The notes below the pieces were generated by a model. It searched no databases, was not told the origin of the DNA, and saw only the letters and a list, made by a program, of their open reading frames with translations. A stretch of 64,000 bases of DNA, taken from the NCBI RefSeq assembly GCF_003046475.1, contig NZ_PZZZ01000009.1, forward strand, positions 99,297 through 163,296, read 5' to 3'. This document shows, piece by piece, positions 63,921-64,000 of this stretch. This stretch comes from Mycoplana dimorpha. GTDB taxonomy: Bacteria > Pseudomonadota > Alphaproteobacteria > Rhizobiales > Rhizobiaceae. The translations under genes and the position numbers were made by a program. Every line of letters starts with the position of its first letter. Position 1 is the first letter of the stretch.

Positions 63921-64000
63921 AGCAGACCTGGCAGCGACCTACTCTCCCGCGTCTTGAGACGAAGTACCATTGGCGCTGGGGCGTTTCACGGCCGTGTTCG
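63921..64000 (-). rRNA. 5S rRNA, 3' part (5' end outside window)
   Basis: The reverse strand reads CGAACACGGCCGTGAAACG, CCAATGGTACTTCGTC and GGGAGAGTAGGTCGCTGCCA, then GGTCTGC, the conserved 3' two-thirds of 5S rRNA. About 80 of some 115-120 nt are inside the window. The 23S and 16S genes should lie to the right. Confidence 0.95.

Overview
The window looks like an accessory or catabolic stretch of a Rhizobiaceae-type alphaproteobacterium (Sinorhizobium/Ensifer/Shinella/Rhizobium range). The basis is high G+C, a very high density of ABC importers for nitrogenous compounds, an ehu/eut/doe ectoine locus organised as known from Sinorhizobium meliloti, and the end of an rRNA operon (5S rRNA followed by initiator tRNA) at the right edge. 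No database search was possible; genus-level placement is inference.

Layout. 1-483: 3' end of an alpha/beta hydrolase. 607-5638 (minus): a GGDEF-EAL signalling protein, an ornithine/lysine decarboxylase-family enzyme and a DMT exporter in one direction. 6014-14518: a kinase plus class III aminotransferase-fold pair resembling hydroxylysine kinase and phosphohydroxylysine phospho-lyase (minus), diverging from an FCD-type GntR regulator, an SDR dehydrogenase and a PotDABC-type importer (plus). 14720-14973: LysR remnant. 15188-20267 (minus): NitT/TauT-type importer with an FAA hydrolase and a TauE/SafE exporter, diverging from a GntR regulator and an isocitrate dehydrogenase. 22556-23204: decayed lsrK and lsrG (autoinducer-2 catabolism). 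23700-32266 (minus): importer, flavin monooxygenase, two AhpD-like proteins, XRE-cupin regulator and an opine-dehydrogenase-family enzyme. 32658-33977: MATE exporter. 34093-36335 (minus): tdh and kbl for threonine catabolism; this Tdh lacks the structural-zinc cysteines. 36400-36830: serine recombinase remnant. 36823-47352: RpiR regulator and glutamine-synthetase-like ligase (minus), diverging from an N-formylglutamate-amidohydrolase-like enzyme, a cysteine hydrolase, a complete branched-chain-type importer, a second cysteine hydrolase and an aminotransferase (plus). 47472-62802: ectoine/hydroxyectoine uptake and degradation (enuR, ehuABCD, eutABC, doeA, doeB and a DMT exporter on minus; an AsnC-type regulator, doeC, doeD and an MDR oxidoreductase on plus). 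63409-63728: C-terminal piece of another serine recombinase reading into the antisense of tRNA-fMet (63686-63762, minus), then 5S rRNA (minus, cut by the window end).

How the genes work together. Five of the seven main blocks have the same plan: a regulator beside a divergent promoter, an importer, and a short set of enzymes that turn the imported amine, amide or amino-acid derivative into central metabolites. Only the ectoine and threonine routes can be named with confidence. The best candidates for undescribed pathways are the ligase/amidase/LIV cluster (36.8-47.4 kb), the opine-dehydrogenase/monooxygenase cluster (23.7-32.3 kb) and the hydroxylysine-like cluster (6.0-14.5 kb). Candidate operators were found by eye for several of the regulators, and four of the five importer operons carry a strong hairpin directly after the binding-protein gene.
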